Source: Bradyrhizobium sp. in8p8 (GTDB taxonomy: Bacteria > Pseudomonadota > Alphaproteobacteria > Rhizobiales > Xanthobacteraceae). Taken from it: a stretch of DNA of 64,000 nucleotides. Positions 1 to 8,753 of the stretch are shown piece after piece. Below the pieces are notes generated by a model that did no database searches, had not been told where the DNA came from, and saw only the letters and a list, made by a program, of their open reading frames with translations. Both the position numbers and the translations under genes were made by a program. The first letter of the stretch is position 1; every line of letters begins with the position of its first letter. The stretch spans positions 1-64,000 of the forward strand of contig NZ_AUGD01000025.1 in assembly GCF_000426845.1 (NCBI RefSeq), given 5' to 3'.

Positions 1-654
1 ACCATTGCGAGCCAGGGTGCCCAGCCGATCCTGGTGTTCGCCGACGACGGCCGCTCCATGGGCCTCGTCGTCGACGAGATCATCGACATCGTCGAGGAAC
101 GGCTCAACATCGAGGTCGGCGGCTCGGGTTCGGGCATTCTGGGCTCGGCCGTGATCAAGGGCCAGGCCACCGAGGTGATCGACGTCGGCCACTTCCTGCC
201 CATGGCGTTCTCCGACTGGTTCACCCGCAAGGAGATGAAGCCGTCATTGCATTCGCAATCGGTGCTGCTGGTCGACGACAGCGCGTTCTTCCGCAACATG
301 CTGGCGCCCGTGCTCAAGGCCGCCGGTTACCGCGTCCGCACCGCGCCGACCGCGCAGGAGGGCCTGGCGGCGCTGCGCGCGCAGAGCTTCGACGTGATCC
401 TGACCGACATCGAGATGCCCGACATGAACGGGTTCGAGTTCGCGGAAGTCGTCCGTTCCGACAACAACCTCGCCGCGACGCCGATCATCGGCCTCTCCGC
501 ACTGGTGTCGCCGGCGGCGATCGAGCGCGGCCGGCAGGCCGGCTTCCACGACTACGTCGCCAAGTTCGACCGTCCCGGCCTGATCGCGGCACTGAAGGAG
601 CAGACCGCGGGCGCCGCCGGCGCCTCCGAGCTGAGCCGGGCGGCGGCGGCTTGA
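1..654 (+). CDS. cheA: Chemotaxis histidine kinase CheA, C-terminal part, with fused receiver domain (5' partial)
   Basis: The reading frame is open from base 1, so the start lies outside the window. The first roughly 75 codons are the end of a CheW-like regulatory domain (motif GLVVDEIIDIVEE), which docks CheA with CheW and receptors. It is followed by a full receiver domain with the acidic pair in LLVDDSAFF, the phospho-acceptor Asp in ILTDIEMPD and the conserved Lys in VAKFD. A receiver fused behind the CheW domain makes this a hybrid CheA, an arrangement known in alphaproteobacteria, where the receiver can act as a phosphate sink. The last residues are an Ala-rich tail. cheW, cheY and cheR follow on the same strand, so this is the upstream end of a chemotaxis operon. 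The kinase core cannot be judged from this fragment. Confidence 0.93.
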   Translation, partial: TIASQGAQPILVFADDGRSMGLVVDEIIDIVEERLNIEVGGSGSGILGSAVIKGQATEVIDVGHFLPMAFSDWFTRKEMKPSLHSQSVLLVDDSAFFRNMLAPVLKAAGYRVRTAPTAQEGLAALRAQSFDVILTDIEMPDMNGFEFAEVVRSDNNLAATPIIGLSALVSPAAIERGRQAGFHDYVAKFDRPGLIAALKEQTAGAAGASELSRAAAA

Positions 655-686
655 ACCTTAAGCGGGATGGATCAGGAGATACGCAT

Positions 687-1160
687 ATGAGCAGCAAGAC
701 CCAGATCGGCGAAGGCGCCATGGTCGAATACGTCACCGCGATGATCGGCGGCCAGCTGTTCGGCCTGCCGATCTCCCGCGTCCAGGACGTGTTCATGCCC
801 GAGCGCGTCACCCGCGTGCCGCTGGCCTCGCGCGAGATCGCGGGCGTCCTCAACCTGCGCGGCCGCATCGTCACCGTCGTCGACATGCGCTCTCGTCTCG
901 GCCTGCCCAGGGACGAGGATGGCAAGACCCCGATGGCCGTCGGCGTCGACCTGCGCGGCGAATCCTATGGCCTCTTGATCGACCAGATCGGCGAGGTGCT
1001 GCGCCTGCCCGAGGCCGGCATGGAGGAGAACCCCGTCAACCTCGACCCGCGCATGGCCAAGCTCGCCGGCGGCGTCCACCGCCTCGACGGCCAGCTCATG
1101 GTCGTCCTCGACGTCGATCGCGTCCTCGAGCTCGAAACCAAAGTGCAGATGGCTGCGTGA
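687..1160 (+). CDS. cheW: Chemotaxis coupling protein CheW
   Basis: A 157-residue CheW-domain protein that couples chemoreceptors to CheA in the cytoplasmic signalling array. The typical order of small beta-strand blocks is visible: a receptor-side start (LFGLPISRVQDVF), the LNLRGRIVTVVD block with the conserved Arg and Asp, and the GLLIDQIGEV block. I chose the ATG at 687 over an in-frame ATG at 651 because a purine-rich site (CAGGAGAT) lies seven bases upstream of it. The gene starts 32 bases after the cheA stop and leads into cheY, which fits a single transcript. Confidence 0.93.
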   Translation: MSSKTQIGEGAMVEYVTAMIGGQLFGLPISRVQDVFMPERVTRVPLASREIAGVLNLRGRIVTVVDMRSRLGLPRDEDGKTPMAVGVDLRGESYGLLIDQIGEVLRLPEAGMEENPVNLDPRMAKLAGGVHRLDGQLMVVLDVDRVLELETKVQMAA

Positions 1161-1195
1161 ACTCACACCGGAAATATTAGAGTCGGAGAACAAGA

Positions 1196-1585
1196 ATGAA
1201 GACTTGTTTGGTTGTTGACGATTCCAGCATCGTCCGAAAGGTTGCCCGCCGGATCGTCGAAGCGCTGGGTTTTCAGGTGATCGAAGCGGAAGACGGCGTC
1301 GAGGCGCTGGTCCACTGCAAGAAGGCGATGCCGGAAGCCATCCTGCTCGACTGGAACATGCCCGTGATGGACGGCTTCCAGTTCCTCAGCACGTTGCGCC
1401 GCATGCCCGGGGGCGAAGAACCCATGGTCGTGTTCTGCACCACCGAGACCGGCATCGACCACATCACGAAGGCGATGGGCGGCGGTGCCAACGAGTACAT
1501 CATGAAGCCGTTCGACAAGGACATCGTGATGGCGAAATTCCAGGAAGTCGGGCTGATCCCGCTGGGCGAAGAGACGGCGGCCTGA
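1196..1585 (+). CDS. cheY: Single-domain response regulator CheY
   Basis: A 129-residue stand-alone receiver domain. The acidic pocket (LVVDDSS), the phospho-acceptor Asp in ILLDWNMPVMDG, the Thr region (VVFCTTE) and the conserved Lys in IMKPFDKD are all present. It matches the CheY type with DWNMP that carries the signal from CheA to the flagellar motor switch. It lies 35 bases after cheW and 30 bases before cheR. A GGAGAA-type ribosome site precedes the ATG. Confidence 0.93.
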   Translation: MKTCLVVDDSSIVRKVARRIVEALGFQVIEAEDGVEALVHCKKAMPEAILLDWNMPVMDGFQFLSTLRRMPGGEEPMVVFCTTETGIDHITKAMGGGANEYIMKPFDKDIVMAKFQEVGLIPLGEETAA

Positions 1586-1615
1586 AACGCGCTCGACAAC
1601 TGCAAGAGGTCTTCC

Positions 1616-2494
1616 GTGAATCCGACCGAGTATGAGTATCTGCGCAAGTTCTTGAAGGACAATTCCGGTCTCGACCTTTCCGCGGACAAGCAATATCTGA
1701 TCGAAAGCCGCCTGCTGCCGCTCGCCCGCAAGGCCGGACTCTCCAGCATCGGCGAACTGGTGCAGAAGCTGCAAGGCGGCTCCGGCGCGCTGGTCACCAG
1801 CGTGGTCGAGGCGATGACCACCAACGAGACCTTCTTCTTTCGCGACAAGGTCCCGTTCGATCATTTCCGTGACCACATCATGCCGGAAATCATCAAGGCG
1901 CGTGCGAGCAAGCGCAGCGTGCGCATCTGGTGCGCAGCCGGCTCGACCGGGCAGGAGCCTTACTCGCTGGCAATGTGCCTGAAGGACATGAGCTCGGCCC
2001 TCACCGGCTGGCGCATCGAAATCATCGCGACCGACCTCTCGCAGGAAGTGCTGGAGAAGGCCAAGGCCGGCGTCTACAGCCAGTTCGAGGTGCAGCGCGG
2101 CCTGCCGATCCAGATGCTGGTCAAATATTTCAAGCAGACCGGCGAGACCTGGCAGGTCAATCCGGAATTGCGAGCGATGATCCAGCATCGGCAGCTCAAC
2201 CTGCTGCACGATTTTTCGCAGCTCGGCACCTTCGACGTCATCTTCTGCCGCAACGTGCTGATCTATTTCGACCAGGAGACCAAGGTCAACATCTTCAACC
2301 GGCTGGCGCGCCAGGTCGAGCCCGACGGCTTTCTGGTGCTGGGCGCCGCCGAAACCGTGGTCGGCCTGACCGATGTGTTCAGGCCGATTCCGGAGCGGCG
2401 CGGCCTCTACAAGCCGAACGACCTGCGTGCGGCGTCGGCCAAGCCGGCTCTCGCCGGTGCGCCGCCGCGCATGGCGGCGATGGCGGGACGATAG
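1616..2494 (+). CDS. cheR: Chemoreceptor glutamate methyltransferase CheR
   Basis: A 292-residue protein with the two CheR domains. A helical N-terminal domain of about 80 residues is followed by the SAM-dependent methyltransferase domain, with the SAM-binding signature AAGSTGQEPYSLAM and the later motif FCRNVLIYFD. It methylates glutamates of chemoreceptors for adaptation. The GTG start at 1616 is preceded by AAGAGGT. The C-terminal 25 residues are Ala/Pro-rich. The usual antagonist CheB (methylesterase) is not found between cheY and cheR or downstream. It may lie upstream of the window. Confidence 0.93.
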   Translation: MNPTEYEYLRKFLKDNSGLDLSADKQYLIESRLLPLARKAGLSSIGELVQKLQGGSGALVTSVVEAMTTNETFFFRDKVPFDHFRDHIMPEIIKARASKRSVRIWCAAGSTGQEPYSLAMCLKDMSSALTGWRIEIIATDLSQEVLEKAKAGVYSQFEVQRGLPIQMLVKYFKQTGETWQVNPELRAMIQHRQLNLLHDFSQLGTFDVIFCRNVLIYFDQETKVNIFNRLARQVEPDGFLVLGAAETVVGLTDVFRPIPERRGLYKPNDLRAASAKPALAGAPPRMAAMAGR

Positions 2495-2496
2495 GC

Positions 2497-2814
2497 ATGG
2501 CCGAGGATGGCAAGGGCGCGGAGCGCGTCACGTTCAGCCGCGGCTATGATGTCTGCATCATGGCCATCGACGGCACCTGGCGGCGGGATTGCAAGCTCAA
2601 CGCGATCTCCGACACCGACGCCATCCTCACGGTCGAGGGGTCGATCCAGGGTCTGAACCTGAAAGAGTTCTTCCTGCTGTTGTCGTCAACGGGTCTGGCG
2701 TACCGGCGCTGCGAACTGGTCCGCGTCAATGGTGCCGAGATGGACATCCAGTTCCTGCGCGGCAAGAACAGGAAGAAGCGCGGTGCAGCCGGCGGTCACG
2801 ACGCCGCGGCGTGA
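2497..2814 (+). CDS. PilZ-like domain protein
   Basis: A 105-residue protein starting two bases after the cheR stop, so it is probably translationally linked to it. The segment TWRRDCKLNAISDTDAIL has the layout of a PilZ domain (basic residues, then N-x-I-S-x-x-D), although the second PilZ motif is not canonical. The C-terminus is strongly basic, then Gly/Ala-rich. PilZ domains commonly bind cyclic-di-GMP and tune motility, and the place directly after cheR would suit that. Binding cannot be predicted with confidence because the consensus glycine after the Asp/Asn-x-Ser pair is replaced. Confidence 0.6.
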   Translation: MAEDGKGAERVTFSRGYDVCIMAIDGTWRRDCKLNAISDTDAILTVEGSIQGLNLKEFFLLLSSTGLAYRRCELVRVNGAEMDIQFLRGKNRKKRGAAGGHDAAA

Positions 2815-2951
2815 TCTGGCCGCCCTGTCGCCGGTCCTTGGGCGTTGCTTCACATCTGCTGAATACATCCGAGTCAATTGACCGCAACAGCTTTACGTCG
2901 CCTAAGCGCGAGCCGTGTATCCATTGCTGGTCTCAATCTCAGGAATACGGC

Positions 2952-3455
2952 ATGCCCAGAAGCTCTCTTTCCCCCATCTCGTCAAACCTGCCCGACGCCG
3001 CCGAGCGGAGAGCGCTTCAGCTCCTGGTGGTCGACGACGATGCCACGCAACGCCACCTGATCACGGTCGCCGCCAGGCAGGCCGGCCACGAAGTCACCGT
3101 GGCGCCGTCCGTGGCGGATGCGATCGAGAAGCTCCGCGCGGCCCGCTTCGATTGCGTGACGCTCGATCTCGTGTTGGAGGATGGCGACGGCATCGACGTG
3201 CTGCGCGAGATGGCGAGCGCGAAATTCGCGGGTTCCGTGATCGTCATCAGCGGCATGGACGGCAAGCGCCGCAGTGGCGCCCGCAGCTTTGCCCGTTCGG
3301 TGGGGATCGAGCTCCAGAGCCTGCCGAAGCCGCTGGATCTTGCGGCTCTGCGCATCTGCCTCGCCAATCTCGGCAAAGCCGCGATGGGACTGCCGGCGAT
3401 TCACACTTGGGGCGGTGTTGCCACCGATGCCATCGTGGAACGGCACCGCGCCTAG
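2952..3455 (+). CDS. Single-domain response regulator
   Basis: A 167-residue protein with a short Ser/Pro-rich N-terminal extension of about 25 residues and one receiver domain: LLVVDDDATQ, the phospho-acceptor in VTLDLVLEDGDG, VIVISG and the Lys of LPKPLDL. No output domain follows, only about 30 residues without a recognisable fold. It is on the strand of the chemotaxis genes but 137 bases downstream of the PilZ-like gene, so it may be a separate unit. The next gene is another response regulator. Its cognate kinase is unknown; candidates are CheA and the hybrid kinase at 4732-8340. Confidence 0.85.
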   Translation: MPRSSLSPISSNLPDAAERRALQLLVVDDDATQRHLITVAARQAGHEVTVAPSVADAIEKLRAARFDCVTLDLVLEDGDGIDVLREMASAKFAGSVIVISGMDGKRRSGARSFARSVGIELQSLPKPLDLAALRICLANLGKAAMGLPAIHTWGGVATDAIVERHRA

Positions 3456-3930
3456 GCGCGGTGCTGACATGCGACCGGGCGTGGGCCGCAGTGCTGCTCG
3501 CAACGGCCGGGCTGCCGAATTCCGATAATCATTGCACGAGCGAGACCGAGGGCAGCCCGCCAAGCGTCGAGAGCGGCGTTGGCTGTGGCATCACGACGCG
3601 TGTCGTCGTGGAACAAGACGACGACTGCGGAACCTTCTTTATCGCTGCCGTGTTCTCTGGGCTGCGGCGATCCGGCGCATGCTGGTCTCGATCCGTGCGA
3701 TCAGCAAGGGAAGGTGCGCCGCAATTAGCTCGCGGCTCTCGATGTCTACGAGAAGAAGCGACGTGTAGGCCAAATTGGCATGGATATTCTCCGTCCGCTG
3801 CGATTAGGCGCCATGCCGCTACTTGTGCGTTAAGTCCATGTCCCGTACAAATGCGGGTGGGCCGAATCCGCGCCAAGCGCCATGATGATTGGTGCGGACG
3901 CGAGTCCCTCATGCCAACTGGATGTGGCAC
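3456..3930. other. Intergenic stretch without a supported gene
   Basis: 475 bases between two response-regulator genes. Only short or opposite-strand shadow frames occur. I see no strong consensus promoter and no terminator hairpin with a T-run. The end of this stretch must hold the promoter and ribosome site of the LuxR-type regulator that follows. Confidence 0.5.
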
Positions 3931-4566
3931 ATGGCCGAACAAAGCTCTCCTGGTGAAATCTTCGTGGTCGACGACGACCCTGCCGTTCGCGACACCTTGT
4001 CGATGGTGTTGAAGGCGGCGGGCTATGAGGTGATTTGCTTTGCGGACGGTGCGGCGCTGCTCTCTGTTGCGCGGAGCCGAACACCGGCTGCGATCCTGCT
4101 CGATGTGCACATTCCCGGGAAGTCCGGTCTCGACATTCTGAAGGAACTTCACGGCGAGGATTATCCGGCGCCGATCTTCATGATCTCCGGGCAGGGCGAC
4201 ATTGCGATGGCAGTGGGCGCGATCAAGAGCGGCGCGCTCGACTTCATCGAGAAGCCGTTCCGCGGCAGCGAGATCGTCGCCCGGCTCGATGAGGCGATCG
4301 GCGCCTATGCCCGCAGGCAGGCGGAGAACGCATCACCGAAGTTCGGCTCGCTGCATTTCCCCGGACGCGAGCCGTTGACGCGCAGAGAGCGCGAAGTGCT
4401 CGAGCAGTTCGCCTCGGGTGCGTCCAACAAGGAAGCCGGCCGCACGCTCGGCATCAGCCCGCGCACGATCGAGGACCACCGCGCCAACATTATGAAGAAG
4501 CTCGGCGCGCGCAACGCCGCCGACCTGATCCGCATCGTGATGACCGCGGCGCAACGCGCGTCGTAA
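3931..4566 (+). CDS. FixJ/NarL-type response regulator with LuxR DNA-binding domain
   Basis: A 211-residue two-domain regulator. Residues 1-125 form a receiver (FVVDDDPAV, phospho-acceptor in AILLDVHIPG, FMISGQGD, Lys in IEKPFRG). Residues 145-205 form a LuxR-type helix-turn-helix (LTRREREVLEQFASG, TIEDHRANIMKKLG). The FMISGQGDI and IEKPF blocks are typical of the FixJ subgroup. I chose the ATG at 3931 because homology begins there; an earlier in-frame start at 3889 would add 14 uncharacteristic residues. It is convergent with the hybrid kinase gene, which carries its own receiver, so this could be the output partner of a phosphorelay. That pairing is inferred from position only. Confidence 0.88.
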   Translation: MAEQSSPGEIFVVDDDPAVRDTLSMVLKAAGYEVICFADGAALLSVARSRTPAAILLDVHIPGKSGLDILKELHGEDYPAPIFMISGQGDIAMAVGAIKSGALDFIEKPFRGSEIVARLDEAIGAYARRQAENASPKFGSLHFPGREPLTRREREVLEQFASGASNKEAGRTLGISPRTIEDHRANIMKKLGARNAADLIRIVMTAAQRAS

Positions 4567-4583
4567 GGCCGATTGGCCATCCT

Positions 4584-4726
4584 CTCTCGTGTCCCGGACG
4601 CAGCGCATCGTGCAATGATGCGCCGCTGAGCCGGGGCCCATCTCTCCAAGTCCGCCCTGAGAGTCTCTGGGTTCCGGCTCTGCGTCGCAGCGCTCATGGC
4701 GCTGCGCCTTGTCCGGGACACGAGAG
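4584..4726. repeat. 143-bp palindromic intergenic element with perfect 16-bp terminal inverted repeats
   Basis: The left end CTCTCGTGTCCCGGAC (4584-4599) is the exact reverse complement of the right end (4711-4726). Further internal dyads (GCAGCGC near the left, GCGCTGC near the right) extend the pairing. The element sits exactly between two convergent genes and carries no open frame. Transcribed from either side it would fold into a long hairpin and could act as a bidirectional terminator. Its layout is that of the dispersed palindromic repeats common in Bradyrhizobium genomes, or of a small MITE-like element. Confidence 0.75.
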
Positions 4727-4731
4727 GTCAG

Positions 4732-7700
4732 CTACGATTGCAGCGCCTTGCGGATGATCCGCGCCAGATCCGACTTGCGATAGGGCTTGGCCAGCAAGAG
4801 AACGCCCGTATCCAGCCGGCCGTGATGGATGATCGCGTTCTCGGTATAGCCCGACGTATAAACCACCTTGAGATCGGGGCGTGTCTTCATCACCTCGTCG
4901 GCGAGCTGCCGCCCGTTCATCTTGCCGGGCATGATGACGTCGGTGAACAGAAGGTCGAAGGGCTTTCCGGCTGCGACGATCGCGAGCGCCTCGGCGGCGT
5001 TTGCGGCCTGCAAGGTGACGTAACCCAGCGAGTGCAGTTGCGCCAGCACGTAATCCCGCACCAGCTGGTCGTCCTCGACCACGAGGATCGTTTCGTGCCC
5101 ACCCTCGATCGTTGCCGGCGCCACGCCTTCGCCCGCAGCGGTCGGCGTTTTGCCGGGCGGCAGATACATCTTGATCGTGGTGCCGTGGCCTTCCTCGCTG
5201 TAGATCTTGATGTGACCTGCGGACTGTTTGATGAAGCCGTAAACCATCGAAAGTCCGAGGCCGGTGCCCTTGCCCGGTCCCTTCGAGGTGAAGAACGGGT
5301 CGAACACCCTGGTCAACATGTTCGCAGGGATTCCGGTTCCGGTGTCGCTCACGGCGATCAGCACGTAATGCCCCGGCGGCATATCGTTCGCGCTGGCATA
5401 GACCTCGTCGAGGTAGGCAACGCCCGTCTCCAGGATGAGCTTGCCGCCGCCCGGCATGGCGTCGCGGGCATTCAGCGCGAGGTTGAGAATCGCGGTGGTG
5501 AGCTGGTTGGGATCGACGATGGCAACGCAATTCTCGTCCTCGAACACCGATTCGATCTGGACCTGCTCGCCAAGCGTCGGCCGCAAGAGTTTCGCGGTGT
5601 CGACGATGAGCGAATTGATGTCGATCTCACGCGGCTGGAGCGGCTGCTTGCGTGCGAAGGCGAGCAGGTGCTGGGTCAGATCGGCGCCGCGCGCGGCGGC
5701 CTCGTCGATCATCTTCGTGATGGCTGCGAGCTGCGGCTCCTTCTCGACGGCCTCCGCCAGAATTTCGATGGTTCCCGTGATGACGGTGAGAATGTTGTTG
5801 AAGTCGTGCGCCACGCCGCCGGTCAGCTGACCGATGGCCTCCATTTTCTCGACATGGCGGATGCGCTCCTCGGCGGCGATCTTGTCGGTGAGATCTCGGT
5901 AGAAGACGTTGAACAGCAGGCCCTCGCGGCGCTTCAGGGCAGTAACGCTGAGTTCGGCCTTGAATTCCTTGCCGTCCCGGCGGCGGCACATGAGCTCGTG
6001 GCGACGGTTCAGCGTCCCGCCGTCCGCGTTCTCAAGGAAGCGCTTCAGTCCCGACCTGACCCTCTCGCGTTCGCTCTCGGCGACGATGAGATCAATCGTG
6101 CGCTTGCCGAGCACCTCGTCGCGGTGCCAGCCGAACAGCTGCTCGGCCCGCGAGTTCCAGTTCAGGATGCTGCTGGTTTCGTCGGTCTGGACGAAGGCGT
6201 CGAGCGAGGTCTCGACGATGTTGCGGGCAAGCCGCTCGCTCTCGCGGAGAGATTCCTGCGCGAGCCGCGCTTCGGTCATGTCGCGTCCGACAAAGAAGAA
6301 GCGATGCGCCGGCTCGGACCAGCTGCCGAGCCATGACAGCCAGACCTCATGTCCGTTCTTGTGGAAACAGCGGGTGTCCGCGAGCTTCGGACGCTCGCCG
6401 CGCCGGAGGGCGCGCATCTCATCGCGCGACGTCTCCAGATGATCGGGATGAATGAAATCGGCGCCGCTGCGGCCCGTCATCTCCTCGGGCCGGTAGCCCA
6501 GAATGGCCTCGCTGCTCGGGCTGATCTGCGCGATGTGGCCCCGCGCATCCATGATCATGATCAGGTCCTGCGACGTCTCGAAGATTTGCCGCCGCTCCTC
6601 GAGCTGGTGCTGCAGCGCCCGCTCGGCGCGCCGCGCCTCGGTCAGGCTGCGCGCGCTGCCGGAGGCGCCGATGATCTCGCCCGACGGTCCTTTGATCGGC
6701 GACAGGCCAAGCGAGATCTCGACCGGCGTTCCGTCCTTGCGCAGGCGCACCGTCTCGAACCGTTCGATCGGCTCGCCCCGCGCGATTCGCCGCAAGTAAT
6801 CCTTGCCCTGCTCGCGGCGGTCGGGCGGAACGATGATCGACGTCGGCTTCCCGATCGCCTCCTCCGCCGTATAGCCATAAAGACGCTCGGCGGCTGGATT
6901 CCAGCCGGTGATGACGGCCTCTAACGTCTGCATCACGATCGCGTCGTCGGACGACTCCACCGCGGCGCTGAACAAGCTCTCGCGCGCCGCGTGATGGCTC
7001 CGCGCCGCCTCGGTGCGGCGATGCTCTTCGATCTCGCGTTCGAGAGCGGCTGCTTTCGCGCGCGTCTCTTCGACCATTTGGGCAAAAGCCCGCGCCAGCA
7101 CGCCGGTCTCGCCGCCGGCATCGACGGGAATGTCCGCCGGGCGCCCGCTGCCGATGGCTTGTACCGCGGCGGTCAGGCGCCCGATCGGGCGCGTCAGCGA
7201 CCGGGCCAGCAGCACGGCGAGTGCCGCCGCCGCGAGCACGGCCAGTACGCCGACGAGCAAGGAGGTTCTTTGGATGGCCGCGGGCACGAGGCCGAACACA
7301 GGCGCCGGAATCGTCTCGATGATTGCGACCCATTCCTTGCCCGCGAGCAGTGCCGGGGCGATCGCCGCGCCGCTCGGCCGGCCCGATTCATCGGTCAGGA
7401 GCCGCGTCGACACGTCCAGCGTTCCGGCCAACGCGGCGAAATAGGGGAAGTCCTTGCGCCAGTCAGTGGGACGGTCATGCGAGGCGCCGAGTTCGCGCGT
7501 GCGATCGGGATGGAGGAGATAGCCGCCGCGCGAGTTCACGACGTAAATCTCTCCTCCCGAGCGCACGGTCGAGCGGACATGGTCGAGTGCCGGGCGCATG
7601 TCGATATTGGCCACGATGATGCCGAACGGCCTGTCGTCGTCGGTGAACAGCGGCATCGCGACGCGCAGAGTTGGAACGTGAGGAGCCGTCGTTCCTCCCC

Positions 7701-8340
7701 TGCGGGTCGCGAGATCGACTGACGACACATAAATCTCGCCGGGCCTGAGCCGTATCGTTTCCTGGAAGTAGGCTCGGTCGCCCTTGCGCTCCAGTTCGTC
7801 GTCCGGGGCGATCCGGGCCGCGCCATTCGGTCCGGAGCGATCGACACGGACCAGCTCGCGCTGGCCGTTATCGATACCGATGATCCGAAATTGCCCATAG
7901 ATGGGCTTGGCCTCGATCTCGGCCACGAGCCGTGTCGCGATACGCTCGCGCCAGGTTTGCTCCGAGACGCCGTCTGAAGGGTCGATTCCTCCAGCGGCGT
8001 GAGCGCGGATGAGGCCCTTGATGGCCGCCGCGGCGCGATAGCCGATCAGATCGCCGCGCACTCCGTCGGCATAGGATTGAAGATTGCTCGCGAGCAGGCG
8101 TGCCTGGGCTTCGAACCGCTCCAGGACTCGCGGAATGACCGCCTGTGTCGTGTTGCGATAGCCCAGCCATCCAACGGCCGCCACGGTGATCGCCACCAGC
8201 AGGATCATCGCGACGGCCAGCCGCGTTGCCAGCGTGGTTGCGAGCCTCATGGGGACATTCGCAGCAATTGCCGTCCCGCCGCGCCATGTCTGGCCTGGAG
8301 CAGAGGGAGCGTTCTTGTCATCGGCAGCCGGTGCGGACAT
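4732..8340 (-). CDS. Hybrid sensor histidine kinase (dCache-HAMP-3xPAS-HisKA-HATPase-REC)
   Basis: A 1202-residue membrane sensor. Order: transmembrane helix at about 38-60, a periplasmic Cache-like region of about 300 residues, a second transmembrane helix near 365-390, HAMP linker, a coiled segment, three PAS domains (with PAC-like ends such as IIGASGSARSLTEA), a HisKA domain with the phospho-acceptor in GVAHDFNNIL, an HATPase domain (NLALNARDAMP, GTGLGLSMVYG) and a C-terminal receiver (acceptor in LLFTDVIMPG). The HDFNN signature is that of the HWE-unlike group often paired with attached receivers. The ATG at 8340 has GGAGGAC seven bases upstream and is preferred over 8388. It overlaps the end of a broken receiver gene. 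The ligand is unknown. Confidence 0.9.
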   Translation of the reverse strand: MSAPAADDKNAPSAPGQTWRGGTAIAANVPMRLATTLATRLAVAMILLVAITVAAVGWLGYRNTTQAVIPRVLERFEAQARLLASNLQSYADGVRGDLIGYRAAAAIKGLIRAHAAGGIDPSDGVSEQTWRERIATRLVAEIEAKPIYGQFRIIGIDNGQRELVRVDRSGPNGAARIAPDDELERKGDRAYFQETIRLRPGEIYVSSVDLATRRGGTTAPHVPTLRVAMPLFTDDDRPFGIIVANIDMRPALDHVRSTVRSGGEIYVVNSRGGYLLHPDRTRELGASHDRPTDWRKDFPYFAALAGTLDVSTRLLTDESGRPSGAAIAPALLAGKEWVAIIETIPAPVFGLVPAAIQRTSLLVGVLAVLAAAALAVLLARSLTRPIGRLTAAVQAIGSGRPADIPVDAGGETGVLARAFAQMVEETRAKAAALEREIEEHRRTEAARSHHAARESLFSAAVESSDDAIVMQTLEAVITGWNPAAERLYGYTAEEAIGKPTSIIVPPDRREQGKDYLRRIARGEPIERFETVRLRKDGTPVEISLGLSPIKGPSGEIIGASGSARSLTEARRAERALQHQLEERRQIFETSQDLIMIMDARGHIAQISPSSEAILGYRPEEMTGRSGADFIHPDHLETSRDEMRALRRGERPKLADTRCFHKNGHEVWLSWLGSWSEPAHRFFFVGRDMTEARLAQESLRESERLARNIVETSLDAFVQTDETSSILNWNSRAEQLFGWHRDEVLGKRTIDLIVAESERERVRSGLKRFLENADGGTLNRRHELMCRRRDGKEFKAELSVTALKRREGLLFNVFYRDLTDKIAAEERIRHVEKMEAIGQLTGGVAHDFNNILTVITGTIEILAEAVEKEPQLAAITKMIDEAAARGADLTQHLLAFARKQPLQPREIDINSLIVDTAKLLRPTLGEQVQIESVFEDENCVAIVDPNQLTTAILNLALNARDAMPGGGKLILETGVAYLDEVYASANDMPPGHYVLIAVSDTGTGIPANMLTRVFDPFFTSKGPGKGTGLGLSMVYGFIKQSAGHIKIYSEEGHGTTIKMYLPPGKTPTAAGEGVAPATIEGGHETILVVEDDQLVRDYVLAQLHSLGYVTLQAANAAEALAIVAAGKPFDLLFTDVIMPGKMNGRQLADEVMKTRPDLKVVYTSGYTENAIIHHGRLDTGVLLLAKPYRKSDLARIIRKALQS

Positions 8341-8491
8341 GGGCGTCCTCCGGCTCTTCCGCCTCCAGGCAGCCATCGATCGCGGCAAGAGGCTCGCCTG
8401 CGACCGTCAGGTGATGGCCTGCCCGTTCCAGCCGCCGCCGGATGGTGATCTCTACGGCCGGATCGTCATCCACGATCAGGATGTTGGCCAC
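8318..8491 (-). pseudogene. Truncated response-regulator gene (receiver N-terminus only)
   Basis: A 57-codon frame opens with GTG at 8491, eight to ten bases after a strong ribosome site (AGGAGG). It encodes the first third of a receiver domain: ANILIVDDDPAV, then an amphipathic helix and LTVAGEPLAAID. It stops at 8318, before the phospho-acceptor Asp, inside the first codons of the hybrid kinase gene. The start and ribosome site look intact while two thirds of the domain are missing, so I read it as a response regulator shortened by a deletion that joined it to the kinase start. It may still be translated and could couple translation to the kinase. It is too short to be an active receiver. 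Confidence 0.65.
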
Positions 8492-8753
8492 GTCCAAATG
8501 TCCTCCTGGTCAGGCGGAAGTCCCCGGACCAAAATCAAAGCCATCAAATATGAAATTGATGCGCGGATTCTGCTCTGCCCGCAAGCACTTCGGAGCCTCT
8601 CCGGCCCGAGGCGTGGATTTATTGCGCTGCACGGACCGGTACGCAGGCCTGAGTGCATAGCTGAAGTCCGCCTCCGGCCCGTCCGGCGTCTTGCCGGGGA
8701 TGGACAGCGTGTGAGAAGAGCAAGGCGAATTCTTCGGACGGACAAGGAACAGC

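Noticed and set aside
1930..2814. Long version of the PilZ-like gene starting inside cheR
   Set aside because: The first 189 codons are cheR read out of frame. The ATG at 2497, two bases after the cheR stop, starts the real protein.
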